NCBI GenBank assembly: GCA_028705415.1
Contig: JAQWDO010000015.1
Coordinates: forward strand, 1 to 13,078
Length of the DNA stretch: 13,078 bases
Origin: Dehalococcoidales bacterium
GTDB lineage: Bacteria > Chloroflexota > Dehalococcoidia > Dehalococcoidales > CSSed11-197
Reading direction: 5' to 3'
The translations under genes were made by a program, and so were the position numbers. Below the pieces are notes generated by a model. That model was not told the origin of the DNA and ran no database searches. It was given only the letters and a program-made list of their open reading frames with translations. Positions 5,718 through 12,941 of this stretch are shown in pieces; the first letter of the stretch is position 1; the number at the start of each line of letters is the position of its first letter.

Positions 5718-8204
5718 TTAACTATCTACAGACAAGGCAGTAATACTTTCCTGGCTGGTTGTGTTGTTGCTCGAGCCGGTTATGACTATCTTGTCTTCTT
5801 CCAAATCTACTTTTATGGTATCTCCGGATTTATAAGTGCCTCTTAAAAGCCCTTCGGATATCGGATCTTCAACCAGATCCTGGATCACACGCTTCAACGG
5901 TCTTGCGCCGTACACTTCATCATAGCCCTTCCTGCCGAGGAAATCCTTGGCTTCACGGCTGATTTCAATACCGATTTCCTTTTCGGCCAGCTGTTTGCTG
6001 ACATTGTTGATAACCAGGTCGACAATCTGGAGTATCTGTTCCTGGTTAAGCGGATGGAACACGATAACTCCATCCAGCCGGTTGAAAAATTCGGGCTTGA
6101 AGGATTTCTTGACCTCTCCCAGCAGTTTCTCCTTCATTGATTCGTAATTCTGCTGTTGCGTCTTAGCTTCATCAGAATGTGAAGAAAAACCGATTTGGGA
6201 TCCTTTCCGTATAAGCTCTGCTCCAATGTTGGAGGTCATTATGATAATACTGTTCCTGAAGTCCACCCGGCGCCCTTTGGCATCAGTGAGATGACCATCA
6301 TCAAAAATCTGCAATAATATGTTGAAAACATCAGGGTGGGCTTTTTCAATCTCGTCCAGAAGTATACAGGCATAGGACTTTCTGCGTACCGCCTCGGTTA
6401 ACTGGCCGCCTTCTTCAAAGCCGACATATCCGGGCGGTGCGCCTACCAGGCGTGAAACAGCAAATTTCTCCATGAATTCGCTCATGTCAATACGGATAAG
6501 CGAATCTTCATTTCCAAACATGAACTCTGCAAGAGCTTTGGCCAGTTCTGTTTTCCCTACACCGGTGGGGCCGAGGAACAGGAAATTGCCTATCGGCCGC
6601 CGCGGATCTTTGATTCCGGCGCGGGCACGCCTTACCGCCTTGGATATGGTGGTAATTGCTTCCTCCTGACCTATAATGCGTTCATGCAGGGCACCTTCCA
6701 TTTTCAGCAGCCGCTGCGTTTCATCGTTTGCCAGCTGTACAAGCGGGATTGATGTCCACATGCTTACAACCTCGGCAACATCTTCTTCGCTGACGCTGGC
6801 ATTTTTCTCGCCTACTTTGGAAAGCCATTCTTCTTCTTCGGCGCGAATCTGCTCCCCGATTTGCAGCTCCTGCTGCCTTAGTTCGGCAGCATCGTCGTAT
6901 TGCTGGTTGGCAAGAGCAGCCTCTTTGTCTTTACGGTAGCTTTCTTCCACCTGTTTGAGCTTCTTGATGGAGCTCGGACGAGTGCCGTAGCGTATTCTGA
7001 CGCGGGAAGCAGCCTCGTCAATAATATCGATAGCCTTATCCGGCAGGTAACGGTCGGGTATGTAGCGTGAAGCCATGGTAACTGCCGCTTTCAAGGCTTC
7101 ATCGGTTATTTCAAGCTGGTGGTGGTCTTCATAGCGGCTCTTGATTCCTCTGAGTATCTCAAGAGCGTCATCGGTTGAGGGCTCCTCAACCAGCACCGGC
7201 TGGAAACGTCTTTCCAGGGCAGCGTCCCGTTCAACATATTTGCGATAATCGTCAAGCGTGGTGGCTCCAATGCACTGCAGTTCGCCTCTTGCCAGGGGTG
7301 GTTTGAGAATGTTGGCCGCATCAACGGCGCCCTCTGCAGCTCCAGCGCCGACAAGCGTGTGAAATTCATCTATAAAAAGAATGCACCCGCCGGCATTTTT
7401 TATTTCATCCAGAATCTTTTTAAGGCGTTCCTCGAATTCTCCCCGGTATTTGGTTCCGGCTATTACTGAAGCCATGTCCAGGGCAACAATTCTCTTTTCT
7501 TCAAGAGTAGCAGGCACATCTCCTGCGATAATACGGTGTGCCAGCCCTTCCACAATGGCGGTCTTACCGACTCCGGGTTCGCCGATTAATGCAGGATTGT
7601 TCTTGGTGCGACGGCTCAGAATTTGTACAACCCGTTCGATTTCCTTGTCTCTGCCGATTACCGGATCCAGCTTGCCTTCACGGGCAGCCATGGTGAGATC
7701 CCTGCTTACCTGGTCAAGGGTTGGAGTCCGGCTGGGACGCCCTTGTTTGGCTTTCGGGCTGCTGCTGGAAAGAACCCTGGCAATTTCAGCCCGTACCCTT
7801 TCCTGGTTTACATCCAGGTTTTGCAGAACCTTGGCAGCTACTCCTTCGGCTTCTCGCAGGATGCCGAGGAGAAGGTGCTCGGTGCCGATATAGCTGTGCC
7901 CCATTTGCCTTGCTTCATCAATTGCCAGTTCAATTATCTTTTTTGCTCTTGAGGTGAGGCCGGACGCTCCGGTGGATTGCCTTTCCCCCGCGCCGATTAT
8001 ATATTCTACCGCCTGGCGCACGCGCGGCAGGCTCACTCCCATGCCGGTTAGTACCTTGGCTGCAATTCCTTCTTCCTCCCGAACCAGACCGAGAAGGATA
8101 TGTTCGGTACCAATATAGCTATGGTTGAACCGCTGGGCTTCTTCCTGTGCAAGAGTCAAAACCCTGCGGGCATGTTCACTGAATTTGTCAAAACGGCTTA
8201 CCAA
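5718..8204 (-). CDS. clpC: ATP-dependent Clp protease ATP-binding subunit ClpC
   Basis: ClpC is a hexameric Hsp100 unfoldase that feeds damaged or regulatory proteins to the ClpP peptidase in the cytosol. In order: two N-terminal Clp repeats (about 1-145, each with HSYIGTEH), AAA1 with Walker A GEPGVGKT (208-215), Walker B ILFIDE (275-280) and ERRF (331-334), the UVR-type middle domain (about 411-450), AAA2 with Walker A GPTGVGKT (545-552), Walker B ILLDE (614-618), the IGF tripeptide (671-673) expected for ClpP docking, and sensor-2 GARPLKR (766-772). The 828 residues are full length and no key residue is missing. The TTG start has AGGAG seven bases upstream. The ctsR, mcsA and mcsB genes, companions of clpC in many Firmicutes, are absent, and I see no CIRCE element or CtsR direct repeat. 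It heads the leftward group clpC-oadG-oadB. Confidence 0.97.
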   Translation of the reverse strand: MVSRFDKFSEHARRVLTLAQEEAQRFNHSYIGTEHILLGLVREEEGIAAKVLTGMGVSLPRVRQAVEYIIGAGERQSTGASGLTSRAKKIIELAIDEARQMGHSYIGTEHLLLGILREAEGVAAKVLQNLDVNQERVRAEIARVLSSSSPKAKQGRPSRTPTLDQVSRDLTMAAREGKLDPVIGRDKEIERVVQILSRRTKNNPALIGEPGVGKTAIVEGLAHRIIAGDVPATLEEKRIVALDMASVIAGTKYRGEFEERLKKILDEIKNAGGCILFIDEFHTLVGAGAAEGAVDAANILKPPLARGELQCIGATTLDDYRKYVERDAALERRFQPVLVEEPSTDDALEILRGIKSRYEDHHQLEITDEALKAAVTMASRYIPDRYLPDKAIDIIDEAASRVRIRYGTRPSSIKKLKQVEESYRKDKEAALANQQYDDAAELRQQELQIGEQIRAEEEEWLSKVGEKNASVSEEDVAEVVSMWTSIPLVQLANDETQRLLKMEGALHERIIGQEEAITTISKAVRRARAGIKDPRRPIGNFLFLGPTGVGKTELAKALAEFMFGNEDSLIRIDMSEFMEKFAVSRLVGAPPGYVGFEEGGQLTEAVRRKSYACILLDEIEKAHPDVFNILLQIFDDGHLTDAKGRRVDFRNSIIIMTSNIGAELIRKGSQIGFSSHSDEAKTQQQNYESMKEKLLGEVKKSFKPEFFNRLDGVIVFHPLNQEQILQIVDLVINNVSKQLAEKEIGIEISREAKDFLGRKGYDEVYGARPLKRVIQDLVEDPISEGLLRGTYKSGDTIKVDLEEDKIVITGSSNNTTSQESITALSVDS

Positions 8205-8211
8205 ATTTCAT

Positions 8212-8216
8212 CTCCT
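8212..8216 (-). promoter_or_regulatory. Ribosome binding site for the TTG start of clpC
   Basis: AGGAG lies seven bases before the TTG at 8202-8204. An ATG between them is out of frame and would encode only seven residues, so TTG is the start. Confidence 0.65.
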
Positions 8217-8248
8217 GTATTAGTTCAAACTCCAATGCTTCAATTATG

Positions 8249-8277
8249 ATTATAGAATAAAGAAGTACCGAGGTCAA
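8249..8277 (-). promoter_or_regulatory. Strong sigma-70 promoter for clpC
   Basis: On the minus strand TTGACC (8272-8277) and TATAAT (8249-8254) are separated by exactly 17 bases: one mismatch to consensus in twelve. Transcription would start near 8242, giving a leader of about 38 bases that ends in the AGGAG site. This suggests housekeeping expression of clpC rather than purely heat-shock sigma control. Confidence 0.85.
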
Positions 8278-8386
8278 TGAAATGGATTTGTTTTAAAGCT
8301 AATTTTCCGATTAATTCTATCTGTTCAGGCAATCAGAGAAGATAGTCTTGACCCGTGTTGCCCCAAGAGTTTATGCTTACAATAAT

Positions 8387-9130
8387 ATGGCTGGTATGGT
8401 TTATCTGGTTGGAATTGGGACCGGGAATTCTCTTGATCTTACACCCAGGGCAGAAAAGGCAATTGCATCTGCAGAAGTGGTCATTGGTCATGGGTTCAGC
8501 CTGCATTTTGCTCGTCACCTGTTGAAAGGAAAAGAAATAACCGGTCAGGACATGAGCCCTCTTGAGCGCTCCGCGATCGCGGTTTCATATTGCCTGAAGG
8601 GCATGAAAGCAGTCATTATTTCTACCGGAGATCCGGGTATTTATGCCATTGCATCAACATTTTTTGGCTATCTTAAAGAACACAATATTTCAGTACCGGT
8701 AGAAATCGTGCCGGGAATAACCACTTCCAGCAGTGCTGCGGCCCGCCTCGGATCACCCCTTGGTAATGATTTTGCTGTAATCAGCCTGGCAGATCAGGCT
8801 GGGAGCTGGCCATCTACCCTCGAGCGGCTAAAAAAGGCAGCCGCTCTTGGCTTTGTTATGGTACTTTACAACCCTCTGGGCAAATTGGGAAAAGAGAGGG
8901 TTTTGGAAGCCAGCGGTGTTCTTGAAAGCTTGTTGGCTTCCCAGACTACGGTTGGAATAGTGACCGGTGCCGGCGGAGAAGGTGAATCAGTCCAGATTAC
9001 CAGTTTGGGAATGCTTGCCCAGGCTGAGTTGTCGCGGGATTCCCTGATTATTATCGGAAACAGTTCTACCTACATTTATGACACCTGGATGATCACTCCC
9101 AGGGCTTACCAGCCTGGCCTTGGTTACTGA
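8387..9130 (+). CDS. cobJ: Precorrin-3B / cobalt-factor III C17-methyltransferase
   Basis: CobJ/CbiH uses S-adenosylmethionine to methylate C17 during ring contraction in corrin synthesis. Family motifs are present: VYLVGIGTG at the N-terminus, ISTGDPGIYA, then VEIVPGITTSSSAAARLGSPLGNDFAVISLAD, LYNPLGKLGKERV, and the C-terminal IIIGNSSTYIYDTWMITPRAY. The length (247 residues from this ATG) is normal. The start is uncertain: TTG at 8348 (260 residues, weak GAGAAG site), ATG at 8387, or ATG at 8396; I chose 8387 because MAGMVYLVGIGTG resembles known N-termini, although no good ribosome site is seen. No other cobalamin gene is adjacent in the window, which is odd for a pathway usually clustered. 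It is divergent from clpC. Confidence 0.92.
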   Translation: MAGMVYLVGIGTGNSLDLTPRAEKAIASAEVVIGHGFSLHFARHLLKGKEITGQDMSPLERSAIAVSYCLKGMKAVIISTGDPGIYAIASTFFGYLKEHNISVPVEIVPGITTSSSAAARLGSPLGNDFAVISLADQAGSWPSTLERLKKAAALGFVMVLYNPLGKLGKERVLEASGVLESLLASQTTVGIVTGAGGEGESVQITSLGMLAQAELSRDSLIIIGNSSTYIYDTWMITPRAYQPGLGY

Positions 9131-9131
9131 C

Positions 9132-9152
9132 AGCGGTATTTTTCACCGCTTT
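9132..9152 (+). terminator. Hairpin directly after cobJ
   Basis: AGCGGT (9132-9137) and ACCGCT (9145-9150) form a six-base stem with a seven-base loop, one base after the cobJ stop codon. Only three T residues follow (counting the last of the stem), so it is a weak intrinsic terminator. The rest of the 114-base spacer holds no recognisable signal. Confidence 0.45.
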
Positions 9153-9244
9153 AAACCCGTGCCCCGGGATTTTGCCAGGCTTGCCATAAAAGCTTCAGAC
9201 AGGGGCAGGAATAATCTGTTTTCACCTTAAATACCGGCAAAAAA

Positions 9245-10018
9245 TCATGCCGAGCGCCTTACCTGTATCATCTGTCCGAGTATGCTTACCGCAATTTCTT
9301 CAGGGGTGTGGGCATTGATGCTTACACCAATAGGGGCGTAAACCCTGGATATCTGTTCTTCAGTAACCCCTTTGGATTTGAGACTTTCATATACTGCATG
9401 GTTTTTGGTTTTGGAGCCGATCATTCCTATATAACGTGCTGGTGTTTTAAGCGCTTCTTCAAGTACAACCTCATCGTTCTGATGGCCATAAGTGACGATG
9501 ACGATATAACCTGCTTTGCCGATACGCAGTTCATCGAAAGCTTGTTTGAACCCGGAGGTGAGAGTGTTTTGTGCTTCAGGAAAACGCTCCGGGGTGGCAA
9601 AACCGGGGCGGTCATCAATCAAGGTTACTTTGAAACCTGTCATGGTTGCCATTTTGGAAAGGGCGTGAGCAATATGGCCGGCTCCAAATATAAACAGAGG
9701 CGGGGATTGCAGTACGGGTTCAATGAATACTTCTACATCTCCCCCGCATATCATTCCTACACCTTCATCGGCCTTTTTTAATTCATACTTGTAGCGTTGT
9801 GGTTTCCCTTTGCGGATTACCTCGAGTGCGGCTTCCATGACTTCTTTTTCGATGCCGCCTCCACCTATGGTGCCTTTGATAGAGCCGTCTTCCAGCACCA
9901 TCATTTTGGCGCCTTCGCCGCGGGGTGTTGATCCGCTGGCGCTTATAAGGGTTACCAGTGCTGCTTCCTTGCCCTCAGCTTTGACCCTGGCTATTTCTTC
10001 GTAAATATCTGTTTCCAT
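9245..10018 (-). CDS. XdhC/CoxI family molybdenum-hydroxylase maturation factor
   Basis: XdhC proteins bind molybdenum cofactor and help its sulfuration and insertion into xanthine-dehydrogenase-like enzymes. Residues 1-100 hold the XdhC/CoxI domain with SGSTPRGEGAKM (28-39), GTIGGGGIEKEV (49-60) and GMICGGDVEVFIEP (88-101, with Cys91). Residues 107-250 hold the Rossmann XdhC_C domain with FGAGHIAHAL (111-120), IDDRPGFA, YGHQND, GMIGSK (198-203) and APIGVSINAHTPEEIAVSI. The ATG start is preceded by a weak GGGG site at the end of yqeC. The gene follows yqeC with only four bases between, so the two are an operon. The hydroxylase it would serve is not in the window. Confidence 0.92.
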   Translation of the reverse strand: METDIYEEIARVKAEGKEAALVTLISASGSTPRGEGAKMMVLEDGSIKGTIGGGGIEKEVMEAALEVIRKGKPQRYKYELKKADEGVGMICGGDVEVFIEPVLQSPPLFIFGAGHIAHALSKMATMTGFKVTLIDDRPGFATPERFPEAQNTLTSGFKQAFDELRIGKAGYIVIVTYGHQNDEVVLEEALKTPARYIGMIGSKTKNHAVYESLKSKGVTEEQISRVYAPIGVSINAHTPEEIAVSILGQMIQVRRSA

Positions 10019-10022
10019 GTTT

Positions 10023-10820
10023 TTACCCCGAATTGTTTATTTGTGTCATCCGGATTGACGGGCGGTCGCCCTCCAGTTTTCCTATTATAACACGGCTGAA
10101 TAAAGCCTGACGTTTTAAGGACATGGCTATCTCTTCGGCATAAGAGGCTTCCTGGCCAGTTTCGACCTTGTTGATGAAAACAATTTTCCGCGATTGTGCA
10201 GGGCTTGTCCTGGTGATACCATCGGGGTGCACAAGCAGTTTTACTACGGCCTGGGTTGTGACGGTATCATCCGGCGCCAGCCCGGTTAATCTGCCGGCGA
10301 TTTCGTGCCTGAAGATGACTTCACTGGCAGTTTTGCCAACCCCATCGATCCCGACCATGGCTATGACGGTTGTTGTTTCCGGAATAATTACAGGTTCGGT
10401 ACCATTGGGGGCTTTCAGGGGTTTGCGTTGAGCTCCGTCGGCTTCCACGATAACAAAGTCTGAAAAACCCAGCAACTTTGGTATAAGCACCGGGTCAGGC
10501 CCTTTAAGCTTGCCATTGGTTTCCTGCCCACAGGCCAGGGTGAGTACAGGATTGTGGCTGATGGCCAGCCGTGCCCGTTCGAGCAGTACTGCCTCTTTCT
10601 TCTCCATTATAAAGCAACCGATTGCCTGATCGGGAAGGATATGTGTGGTTGTAGTGGTGATAACTTTATACCCCAAACCAGCCAGCTCCAGCGCGAGCTT
10701 TCGCATAAGGGTGCTTTTTCCGCCACCTCCCACCAGGCTGATAATTTCCTTCGGGGAAATTCCCAGAGCCACGGAAAGAGCAGATTCTTCAGCAGGTGTT
10801 ACCGGGCAGTTGTCAGCCAA
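10023..10820 (-). CDS. yqeC: YqeC family putative selenium-dependent hydroxylase accessory protein
   Basis: The protein has a P-loop GGGGKST (31-37) after a short N-terminal helix, then ITTTTTHILP, a second conserved segment VIVEADGAQRKPLKAP (123-138) and MVGIDGVGKT (155-164), all as in YqeC. The family accompanies selenium-dependent molybdenum hydroxylases in many anaerobes and is thought to act in cofactor maturation; the exact reaction is unknown. INKVE near 216-220 resembles a nucleotide-specificity motif. Start is TTG at 10820 with GGAG eight bases upstream. It is followed closely by xdhC. Neither selD nor a hydroxylase is visible here, so dependence on selenium is inferred from the family only. 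Confidence 0.88.
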   Translation of the reverse strand: MADNCPVTPAEESALSVALGISPKEIISLVGGGGKSTLMRKLALELAGLGYKVITTTTTHILPDQAIGCFIMEKKEAVLLERARLAISHNPVLTLACGQETNGKLKGPDPVLIPKLLGFSDFVIVEADGAQRKPLKAPNGTEPVIIPETTTVIAMVGIDGVGKTASEVIFRHEIAGRLTGLAPDDTVTTQAVVKLLVHPDGITRTSPAQSRKIVFINKVETGQEASYAEEIAMSLKRQALFSRVIIGKLEGDRPSIRMTQINNSG

Positions 10821-10828
10821 GAGCCTTT

Positions 10829-10832
10829 CTCC
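10829..10832 (-). promoter_or_regulatory. Ribosome binding site for the TTG start of yqeC
   Basis: GGAG on the minus strand is eight bases from the TTG at 10818-10820. No convincing promoter was found in the 172-base spacer before it, so readthrough from the ABC genes is possible. Confidence 0.5.
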
Positions 10833-10892
10833 GATATAACCCTTTTGTAACCGGGGTTGTCTTGATGTTCATCATTGTTCGATTTTTGGTGC

Positions 10893-10997
10893 TTAATCCA
10901 TGTTTCTAAAAATACCTGTCAGCGCAACCGTTTCCTTTGCCTTTTCATCAATTACCGGCAGCGGGATCCTCTGCCGAATTATTAAACGATACTCAAT
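10893..10997 (-). pseudogene. Start-less open frame after the ATPase stop, possible frameshifted tail
   Basis: The minus strand reads 34 codons from 10997 to a TAA at 10893-10895 (beginning IEYRLIIRQRIPLPV, ending GIFRNMD) with protein-like composition. It has no ATG, GTG or TTG at a useful place. It begins at the TGA stop of the ABC ATPase in another phase: loss of one T there would join the two, adding about 33 residues to the ATPase. It might equally be untranslated spacer that is open by chance; no homology is recognised. Confidence 0.25.
10956..10976 (-). other. Hairpin in the ATPase-yqeC spacer
   Basis: CGGCAG and CTGCCG form a six-base stem with a nine-base loop, 17 bases after the ATPase stop. 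No T tract follows on the minus strand, so it is not a standard terminator. It could protect the upstream message or be incidental. Confidence 0.35.
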
Positions 10998-12150
10998 TTA
11001 ATTTCTTTGCCTGCAATATTTCATCATGTACACTCCCGGCTAGGTTGACCCCTGCGGTCATGCCGGGTTTGAAATGACCGGTTTTGTGTTTTTCGGAGCA
11101 GCTGCAATCATAAACCCGTATACGCCGGAGTTTTATAATCAGGTAAACTTTTTTGCCGGGGGCAAGCCCCATATCTTCGAATAAATGGTAAGGAACTTCC
11201 GCAACAAGGTTTTGACCGCTTACGTCTACATTCACTCTTACTGCGTCATCCGTATACTGAATGCTGGTAATATATCCTTCAAAGCGGTTCACGCCAGGTC
11301 CTGGCGGGCGGTTATCAGAAAGAAAGATATCCCTGGGGAGGAAAGCCAGGCGGTTTACTGAATTGCCTTCATGGGCAACGATGACCGATAAAGCTCCGCA
11401 ACTGGCTTCGACGACTCCCTGTTCAAGCTCCCTGCAAGACTGGCAAACCAGGATATTGGGTGCGCCCAAAAAATCCGAAACCACGCTGTTATGGGGGAAA
11501 AAGAAAACTTCATCAGGTGTTGCCACTTGCTGAAGCTTGCCGTTGTGTATTATAGCAATCCGGTCAGCGATTTCCTCTGCCTCGGCAAGGTCATGGGTTA
11601 CGTATATCGTCGTAATGCCCAGTGTTTTCTGGAATTGCCTTAGTTCCATGCGAAGGTATTTGGAGGTCTGCAGGTCAAGACTGGATAGAGGCTCGTCCAG
11701 AAGAAGTACTTCCGGAGATAAAGCCAGAGCTCTTGCCAGGGCAACCCTTTGTTTTTCCCCGCCGCTTAAATGTTTGGGGTAACGGCTGGCGAGGTGTTTG
11801 ATTTTGGTCAGTTTGAGCAGTTCGTTCACCCTGGCTTCTATTTGATCGGAAGGAAGCCGTTTTAATTCGAGGCTATAGGCGATATTTCTTCTTACGTCCA
11901 TATGAGGGAAAAGTACCAGCTGCTGGAAGAGGTACCCAATTTTTCTCCGGCTGGCATCTATTCCATCCATCTTTTTTCCATTGAAAGCAACCGATCCGGT
12001 GTACTCAGTCAGGCCTGAGACGACGTTGAGCAGGGTGGTTTTTCCCGAACCGCTGGGCCCCAGGATGACCATTAGTTCCCCATCATCAATCTTGAGATTG
12101 ATGTCGGAACAAATGTGTCTGGAAATGTTTGTTAGTTCTATGTCAGGCAT
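10993..12150 (-). CDS. ABC transporter ATPase with extended C-terminal regulatory domain
   Basis: The nucleotide-binding domain is complete: Walker A GPSGSGKT (31-38), Q-loop FQQ (75-77), signature LSGGE (128-132), Walker B VLLLDE (148-153), D-loop SSLD (156-159) and H-loop His186. Residues from about 235 to 348 form an additional TOBE-like domain as in ModC, WtpC and PotA importers (FLPRDIFLSDN, then YITSIQYTDDAVRVNVDV), whereas partners of TauC-type permeases are usually only about 250-270 residues. Cysteines cluster at 236, 239 and 251 and at 349 and 351, a possible metal or redox site (inference). The ATG follows the permease stop with no gap (TAAATG), with AGGTGG six bases upstream. Substrate is unknown; the yqeC-xdhC neighbours make molybdate, tungstate or another oxyanion attractive but unproven. 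Confidence 0.9.
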   Translation of the reverse strand: MPDIELTNISRHICSDINLKIDDGELMVILGPSGSGKTTLLNVVSGLTEYTGSVAFNGKKMDGIDASRRKIGYLFQQLVLFPHMDVRRNIAYSLELKRLPSDQIEARVNELLKLTKIKHLASRYPKHLSGGEKQRVALARALALSPEVLLLDEPLSSLDLQTSKYLRMELRQFQKTLGITTIYVTHDLAEAEEIADRIAIIHNGKLQQVATPDEVFFFPHNSVVSDFLGAPNILVCQSCRELEQGVVEASCGALSVIVAHEGNSVNRLAFLPRDIFLSDNRPPGPGVNRFEGYITSIQYTDDAVRVNVDVSGQNLVAEVPYHLFEDMGLAPGKKVYLIIKLRRIRVYDCSCSEKHKTGHFKPGMTAGVNLAGSVHDEILQAKKLN

Positions 12151-12924
12151 TTAATACCACCTGGCAGTAACACGATTTTCAAAAAATCCAAAAAGCTTAT
12201 CGAACAAAAAAGTCATTATCGCCAGAACTATGAGGCATACAATTATAATATCGATACGGATCAAGCTTTCCGCCCGGAGCATTAGTGCTCCGATCCCGGT
12301 CGGGATTGCTACCATTTCAGCGGCAATTACCACTCTCCAGGCGTGACCAGCGTTCAGCCTGAGTCCGGTAAATATTATCGGCAGTGCCAGCGGCATAACC
12401 ACTGTGGTTAGTATTTTAAAATCGGATGCCCCCAGGGTACGGGAAACCTTTACATAATCCTTGTCTACGCTTTTTATACCGGCAACAGTATTGTATAAAA
12501 CCGGAAAAAAGGAAGAGATAAATATTATAGTTATGGGGAGCCAGTTGTTAATTCCTACCCAGAGCATCAGCAGGGGAAGCCATCCGAGTGGCGGGATTGG
12601 CAGAAAAAGGCTGATGATAGGGTTCAATGTTTTGTGAGCCAGCTCGTTCCAGCCCATGATGATACCCATCATTATTCCCGCAATAGAGCCTGCCGTAAGC
12701 CCGACTATAACTCTGAACAGACTGGCGGCGAAGTTGTCTCCCAGGGCACCGGAAGAAGCCAGGTTGATAAATTCCTTTACCACCTCTGAGAATGCCGGGA
12801 AATGAATTTGCCCGGGCACCCAGTTCAAGCGGGCTGATACTTCCCATAACAACAGAAAGGCAAGAATCGGGATCAACCCCCAGCCGGGTTTCAATCTGGT
12901 CAATATGGATTTTATTTTTACCAT
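12151..12924 (-). CDS. ABC transporter permease, NitT/TauT (SsuC/TauC) type
   Basis: This inner-membrane protein forms the channel of a binding-protein-dependent importer. It has about six membrane segments and the EAA cytoplasmic loop at about 164-184 (RTLGASDFKIL begins it), which contacts the ATPase. The LLLWEVSARLNWVP N-terminus and the AWRVVIAAEMVAIPTGIGAL segment are characteristic of the taurine/nitrate/sulfonate subfamily, not of ModB-type permeases. I use the ATG at 12924; a TTG two codons upstream at 12930 is possible and neither has a clear ribosome site. The stop touches the ATG of the ATPase, and the binding protein ends 17 bases upstream, so the three form one operon. Confidence 0.92.
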   Translation of the reverse strand: MVKIKSILTRLKPGWGLIPILAFLLLWEVSARLNWVPGQIHFPAFSEVVKEFINLASSGALGDNFAASLFRVIVGLTAGSIAGIMMGIIMGWNELAHKTLNPIISLFLPIPPLGWLPLLMLWVGINNWLPITIIFISSFFPVLYNTVAGIKSVDKDYVKVSRTLGASDFKILTTVVMPLALPIIFTGLRLNAGHAWRVVIAAEMVAIPTGIGALMLRAESLIRIDIIIVCLIVLAIMTFLFDKLFGFFENRVTARWY

Positions 12925-12941
12925 GTTCAACTAAAATATTG

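Noticed and set aside
7381..7893. A 170-codon open frame on the plus strand opposite clpC
   Set aside because: Composition is that of a reverse-complement shadow of the conserved ClpC sequence; no independent support.
8288..8316. Plus-strand promoter TTGTTT-17-TTAATT for cobJ
   Set aside because: Both boxes are poor matches in AT-rich sequence that also carries the clpC promoter; not distinguishable from background.
8205..8347. CtsR or HrcA (CIRCE) operator upstream of clpC
   Set aside because: A single GGTCAA lies at the -35, but the second heptad of a CtsR site is absent and there is no TTAGCACTC inverted repeat.
9235..9252. CGGCA/TGCCG hairpin around the xdhC stop codon
   Set aside because: The T run lies in the loop instead of after the stem on the minus strand, so it does not behave as an intrinsic terminator.
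10900..11001. A 33-codon plus-strand frame starting at ATG in the ATPase-yqeC spacer, with a hydrophobic middle
   Set aside because: No ribosome site, overlaps the end of the ATPase antisense, and is too short to separate from chance.
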